A stretch of 64,000 nt of DNA from Diphasiastrum complanatum (Eukaryota > Streptophyta > Lycopodiopsida > Lycopodiales > Lycopodiaceae). The translations under genes were made by a program, and so were the position numbers. Below the pieces are notes generated by a model. That model was not told the origin of the DNA. It made no database searches and saw only the letters and a list, made by a program, of their open reading frames with translations. The stretch lies in the NCBI GenBank assembly GCA_029204225.1, contig MU832230.1, positions 1 to 64,000 on the forward strand, in the 5' to 3' direction. Below, in pieces: positions 59,759 to 64,000 of this stretch (the first letter of the stretch is position 1; each line of letters begins with the position of its first letter).

Positions 59759-60330
59759 TTATTGGCTTCGCGCCGAATCTTGATTAAATGATACTGCACC
59801 TTCTCCAGAAAGTCGAGGCGTGCAATATTGAAATCCAAATTGTGGGACAGGAAACAACGGTGGGCACCGGCAATCCACTTGGAGGTTGTCCATGAGGTGA
59901 AGCGGGATTCCCAAGAGCCTCCCATCATAGCCGCACGAAAGTAGAGACGAGCAACCGGCAGCTGATCTTTGTAGGATCAACTTCAACTGCACATTCACGA
60001 TTTTCAAAAGTGATTTTTCCGGTGCCCCAGTTATGAAATACTTGCGCAACTCGTAACCATGGACGTCCTAATAGAACTCAGTAGACATTTGGCGCTTCTG
60101 GTAAGTCCATCACGACGAAAGTAATGACGAACTGTACTCCCGCAATCCTGACAGGTATATCTTGCACCATTCCTTGTGGACGAACTATCGTTTGATCAAC
60201 TAGCTTAATAGCAAAAGTAGCAGGTTTGATCTTTGTAAGGCCCCATTTTGCACGTAGCCTTATAGAAATCAGATTAACTCCTGAATCGCCATCTATCACG
60301 GTTGCTTCTTTAGAAAATTGTCTATGTTGT
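59759..60330 (-). pseudogene. Gypsy family A protease joined to the end of the extra coding region
   Basis: From right to left: protease frame 60299-60078 with the DSG active site (MIDGDSGVNLIS) and IVRPQGMVQDIPVRI, down to about 59971. The sequence then jumps to the last ~60 codons of the extra coding region (59928-59759, ending TRLDF...REANKSPQ-like as in the first copy). The joint at 59970/59971 corresponds to fusing position 24596 to 18465 of the element at 17-25 kb, a ~6.1-kb internal deletion that removes RT, integrase and most of the extra region. Confidence 0.85.
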
Positions 60331-60425
60331 ATCGGCAGAGTGATATTCTTTTGTTCACTTTCCCAAGTGGCTCCAACATGGAGTACATCATTAGATTCTT
60401 CAAATCCAGCACAAAAAAGTGTCTC

Positions 60426-61095
60426 TCAATGGACTTCTAGTTCTTCTTGAGCTAACTTTTGCGCTAAGACTTCTTTTGCTTTTGGCACCAACTTTAGGAA
60501 CTCTCCCAATGAAATATTGATCTTGCTAGACAAAATGTTCATGAGTAATTTTGTATGCGATGCTTCTGGTTCAGTCATCTTGAAGGGTTCTTTATGATGA
60601 TGTAATTGATCATTCAATTCCGTACCTAAATTTTTTGGAGCCTGCGATGGTGAAGACCGAACTTCAACTGTTACTTTAGCAGCTTCAAGTTCCTCTTCTT
60701 CTTGCAGATGTTTATACAATGTCTCATATCCTGATATCTTCGTTTTTCTGCATTAAGATTTGGATAGACTCCCGATGCTATTGGTGTATCATTCAATGGT
60801 ATAGAATCAGCAGGTACTGGATCCACTACTAGTTTTTTTTTGCTTTTGTGCTTTGGTGACCACCATCAAGGGTGCACTTGGTTTATTCTGAGCTACTGAT
60901 CCTTGCTTGATTGTTATCAAATTTACAGGTGCTGTAGCTGGTGGTGGCTTTGGTCTTGCTGGATAGTCTTTATAGAAATGCCCATATCCACAATCACGAC
61001 AGAATGGTACAATTTTTTCTTTATTTGGGCATTCTGCAACTCTATGATTTTCTCCACATGCAAAGCATCCAAGTGGTGCTCTGGTCCATTTGCAA
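60426..61095 (-). pseudogene. Gypsy family A gag nucleocapsid and linker
   Basis: At about 61090-60965 the minus strand encodes two zinc knuckles: CFACGENHRVAEC (intact CX2CX3HX4C) and CRDCGYGHFYKDY, whose last cysteine is tyrosine. Downstream, frame 60719-60426 is an acidic linker (YKHLQEEEELEAAKV, then FLKLVPKAKEVLAQKL) leading to the protease. This supplies the gag C-terminus missing from the copy at 47 kb. Family sequence ends at about 61100 where copia sequence begins. Confidence 0.75.
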
Positions 61096-61129
61096 GAGCC
61101 TGGGCAAAAATGTTATCATTCTTGATAAT

Positions 61130-61240
61130 TTGTAAATCTTCATCTGCATAACACTTAAGCTACAAAAGTAGCCTTTTGATCCATAAAACCTCCTTTGTTG
61201 TGGTTGTAAGAGATTTGTATTCAGCTTCACAAGCCTAATT
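61130..61240 (-). pseudogene. Copia RNase H C-terminal fragment
   Basis: The minus strand reads ACEAEYKSLTTTTKEVLWIK, nearly identical to the RNase H end of the copia at 12 kb, and stops two residues later. It is cut at almost the same residue as that copy. Confidence 0.75.
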
Positions 61241-61804
61241 CATGTTCTATGAATGAATTGCATTCTCGCTTTGTAGTTTGAAGCAGTTTGTAAGCAGGTA
61301 ATATTTGATGTCGTTTCAATCTGTTTTATTTCGTATGAGTTCAAGTTAACACCCCATGCAGCTTTGGTTGTGGAATACTCCTCCTCTAAGTTCACATGCA
61401 AGTGACATTTTGTTCCCATCTTGAAAAAATCCAAGGTCCAAGAAGATCTTCAAAAACGAATTTGGCTTAATGTTAGTTTGAAGTATGCATTTGAAATGAG
61501 CTAGACATGGAGTATTGTGTCATGCCTAGGTCCTATGTGTTGTACTTTTGGGATGACATTCAATGATAGGCTTTGTCCTACTCTAAGGTTACCCTATTAT
61601 AGTCTATGTAACAAACCTACTAAAGTCTATGAAAATAGATCTTAGAGATAGCTCTTAACTCATGCTCACTCTATGTGGTAACCCATGGTAAAGATGCCAC
61701 GTAGAATGGATTAGCATTACACTAATTATGATTAAGAAACTTGCTTAGGCAAGGAAGAGGCCCTTTTTGAATTCAAAAAGGGCCCTAATGTCAGTGCCTT
61801 CTAC
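61241..61804. other. Remains of the copia interior, unreadable
   Basis: Between the RNase H and gag fragments of the same strand. The length (~560 bp) is far less than a copia pol, so most of the interior is deleted. No motif is readable. Confidence 0.4.
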
Positions 61805-61996
61805 CTAGGGCCATAGACCTTCTCCTTTCGGTATGAGAGAAGTCTTCATTTTCCATGCTAAGAAGTTTGATCTTGAGGAGTCAAGGATCGTGCAGATCTT
61901 TGATTGAATGTTGCTAATGGATTCCATAGCCAAATCTAGTTCTACGAACTTGAACTTGACGTTGGCTCTGATAGAGCTGGATGACTCTGATACCAC
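61805..61996 (-). pseudogene. Copia 5' gag start with Met-type primer-binding site
   Basis: TGGTATCAGAGTC at 61995-61983 on the minus strand matches the initiator tRNA-Met primer site (TGGTATCAGAGC) closely. A frame follows at once with SRSNFLAWKMKTSLIPKGEG, the copia gag N-terminal pattern NFS-WK-KM---L--EGLW. It ends within ~60 codons. Confidence 0.75.
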
Positions 61997-62561
61997 TGAT
62001 GGGAAAAACTGACGTTCCGAAGATGAAGGCCGGACAGAGCCGACTTGGCAGCCGTAGCTTCTCCTACTGACTATGGTCTAATTCTCTTCCAAGCCCCAGA
62101 TTGCTTTTGACGATTTGTTGTAAAAATTGAACTTGTAAACAACAGATAATGTAGAGTAGTGACAACAGTAGAAAGATATCTACAGCTAGCATGCATTTCA
62201 ATAGTGCAGATCATACACATTACAGAATAGAGTATTATTAAAAATTGCTTCCAATATTAGAGCTGAATTTACAATGTTTTTCTTGAGCGCTATCTGTTTC
62301 CCAGATCAGCGCGTTGGCGCAAGAGAGGCGTTCTCTCTCGCGAGTATTGTGACTAGCTACTGCTAATCTATAAAACTCACTATCTGTCACAAACAATATC
62401 TTTGACTGTCATTTCTGTGTGTTCTGTATATATGATCATCTGATCGTATCAGTCTATATATTGCTGATCCTCTATGTGATCATCCAGGTGAAATGATCAA
62501 GTCAAAAACTCCAATCAAAAGAAACGTATTAGCCTTAATTAAAACTGATTTTAGTATAACA
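61997..62561 (-). repeat. Candidate copia 5' LTR
   Basis: On the minus strand a candidate LTR starts TGTTATACTAAAATC (62561) and ends TTTTTCCCATCA (61997), one base before the primer site. The right boundary is inferred from the TG start and its resemblance to copia LTR starts; there is no second copy in the window for confirmation. Confidence 0.5.
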
Positions 62562-62894
62562 CTTTAGGTACGAGCAAGATGACCAAATTGCTTACTCTAC
62601 CAAAATTCTCAACATAAACATCCTCTTATCCTCAATGCGAGAAGTTAAAAACTAATTCCCTAATACTACAGATTCTCATTTCAATATGGAGATGACGATT
62701 GTGACGAGAACCTACTAATACGCTACATATGGCATACTATATGGCATACAAGACTTACACTGATTGAAAAAGTTGCCTTACCTCAATGTTTCACACAGAA
62801 CACGGAGAACCCTAAGATCCTACTAGTCATGAACACCACTCTCATTCTGAGGTAGTCTTGTATTCAATCTTTAGAAAGCCATTTGAACTTGCCA
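62562..62894. other. No gene seen
   Basis: Intergenic DNA outside the candidate LTR. Confidence 0.4.
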
Positions 62895-63097
62895 TTTATG
62901 CCAAAACTTGGACAGGCAGTGAGATCAGAGAACTACAAAAAAGCCTTGCGACAGGTTGCTAATTTATGCCAAAACTTGGACAGGGAGTGAGATCAGAGAA
63001 CTGCAAAAAACCTTGCGACAGGTTGCTAATTTATGCCAAAACTTGGACAGCGAGTGAGATCAGAGAACTGCAAAAAATCTTGCGGCAGGTTGCTAAA
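62895..63097. repeat. Three-copy 68-bp tandem repeat
   Basis: Units start at 62895, 62963 and 63030, each TTTATGCCAAAACTTGGACA ... TTGCGRCAGGTTGCTAA, with few differences. Confidence 0.92.
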
Positions 63098-64000
63098 AAC
63101 AATCAGCAGGGCAGCGTAGACAGCAGGCTGCTGTCCGCTGGCTGTAGGCTATAGCAGTAGCTCAGAAAGTGTGCAAGGTGAGCGCAGGCTGAAAAACTGC
63201 CAGCGATGGAGCAGTGATGGAGCTCTCAAAATTTGGCAATTCTCAAGATGGCGACTGGCTCAGCTTCATGAATTCATGTGGTTTAAAGACAGCAAAGGAG
63301 ATCTGACTGCATGCACTCCAAACTACTCTTAGCCGCACTCAGAATACTTCATAGAAGGGCAATAACGGCTCAACCTTTTCTAGCTGGCAGCAGACATATT
63401 TTTAGAAGGCAGCGATAGAATCAGAATTTGCTCAGATCAGTCGTTGGGATTGAAACTCCTCATCCACTCCTAGTAGCGATTGCTCATTGGTTCTAGTGGT
63501 AAGCTGGACAACGATTTCTATCTACTGAGACTGGCTATAGAATGCGCTCAAGTTTCAAAAGGATTTCGTTCATGCCTCTTAAATGAGTTAGAAAGGCAGC
63601 GATGGTTCACTTCTTCATAGCTGGTAGCACCGATGTTCAACCAACTAGGAATGTTGTTGACATATAGATGAAAAGTTGAGCTCAGAATGCAGGTAAGGAC
63701 ATGTGTGGATCAGCGCTTCGAGTGATCATGAAACACCTGTGAGCTTCTACTTAGAAACAAGTGTGGATACTGTAGCTTCTGCTCAAGATACAGATGACAT
63801 TGGCTCGATTAATGCACAAAAATGACAGTGGTTTTACAAATAATAAATAGCCAAGCTGCGCTCAATTCGTAGGAAGAAAGACAGAAACTAATGCCTTCAT
63901 TATCATTCAGATCAATGCTTAGATACGGTGATCAGATAACTATAGGATTTTACTCACTCAAGGCACTAAAAGCAGCGATCAAATCCAGAGGAAGTGAAGC
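63098..64000. other. No gene seen
   Basis: Intergenic DNA with scattered GCAGCGATGG-like words (about 63203, 63415, 63597). No domain-bearing frame. Confidence 0.4.

Overview
This window looks like a gene-poor stretch of a large, repeat-rich land-plant nuclear genome. It holds two convincing host genes: a class A heat shock transcription factor (28879-30656, one 380-bp intron) and a membrane-anchored RMA/RNF5-type RING ubiquitin ligase (40419-41126, intronless). Nearly everything else is transposon debris, tandem repeats and long (CT)n tracts. The HSF linker, the RMA domain order, Ty1/copia and Ty3/gypsy families, a CACTA transposase with DUF4218/DUF4216 parts, and primer sites matching tRNA-Asp, tRNA-Met and tRNA-Gly all indicate a plant. 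The Helentron-type helicase-endonuclease and the low gene density make me lean to a large-genome non-flowering plant, but the species cannot be fixed from sequence alone.

Layout. 1-1250: broken gypsy gag/protease (-). 1676-1761: nested palindrome. 2149-4718: cluster of small inverted-repeat elements (two copies of one MITE, a foldback element that contains one of them, and a 475-bp element with perfect 17-bp TIRs). 4799-6824: decayed Helentron helicase fused to an endonuclease-like domain (-). 9051-10012: two copies of an LTR end with a tRNA-Gly-like primer site, followed by gypsy gag and RT (+) to about 12230, where it abuts a copia polyprotein in the opposite direction (12212-15922, uninterrupted 1236 codons, cut inside RNase H). 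17462-25000: a gypsy element (-) with 3' LTR, polypurine tract, an extra ~3-kb coding region between integrase and 3' LTR, integrase, RT and protease. 27640-27870: possible SINE. 28082-30656: HSF promoter and gene. 32312-36130: a duplicated block, a 125-bp minisatellite and CT tracts. 36160-37750: LINE remains. 38590-39240: copia RT remnant (-). 39850-41126: tandem repeat and RING gene. 42134-43150: gypsy gag (-). 43925-44850: TGACTC-rich array. 45171-47868: 5' LTR, tRNA-Asp primer site, leader and gag of the same family as the 17-25 kb element (+). 48705-54533: a complete-ended CACTA element. 55800-57280: gypsy gag (-), sister to the one at 10-12 kb. 58934-61095: internally deleted copy of the 17-25 kb gypsy family (-). 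61130-62561: copia remnant with primer site and candidate 5' LTR (-). 62895-63097: 68-bp tandem repeat.

The transposons interlock: at least three members of one gypsy family (sharing ~725-760-bp LTRs), two members of a second gypsy family and three copia remnants occur here, several ending at junctions that are not LTR boundaries, which points to deletion and illegitimate recombination. The HSF promoter carries a perfect three-unit heat shock element, consistent with autoregulation. The least ordinary items are the extra coding region and iterated AACCTTCGCC-like motif of the gypsy family, the CACTA element with CACAA ends and GACGTC-rich subterminal arrays, the Helentron helicase-endonuclease, and the TGACTC array.
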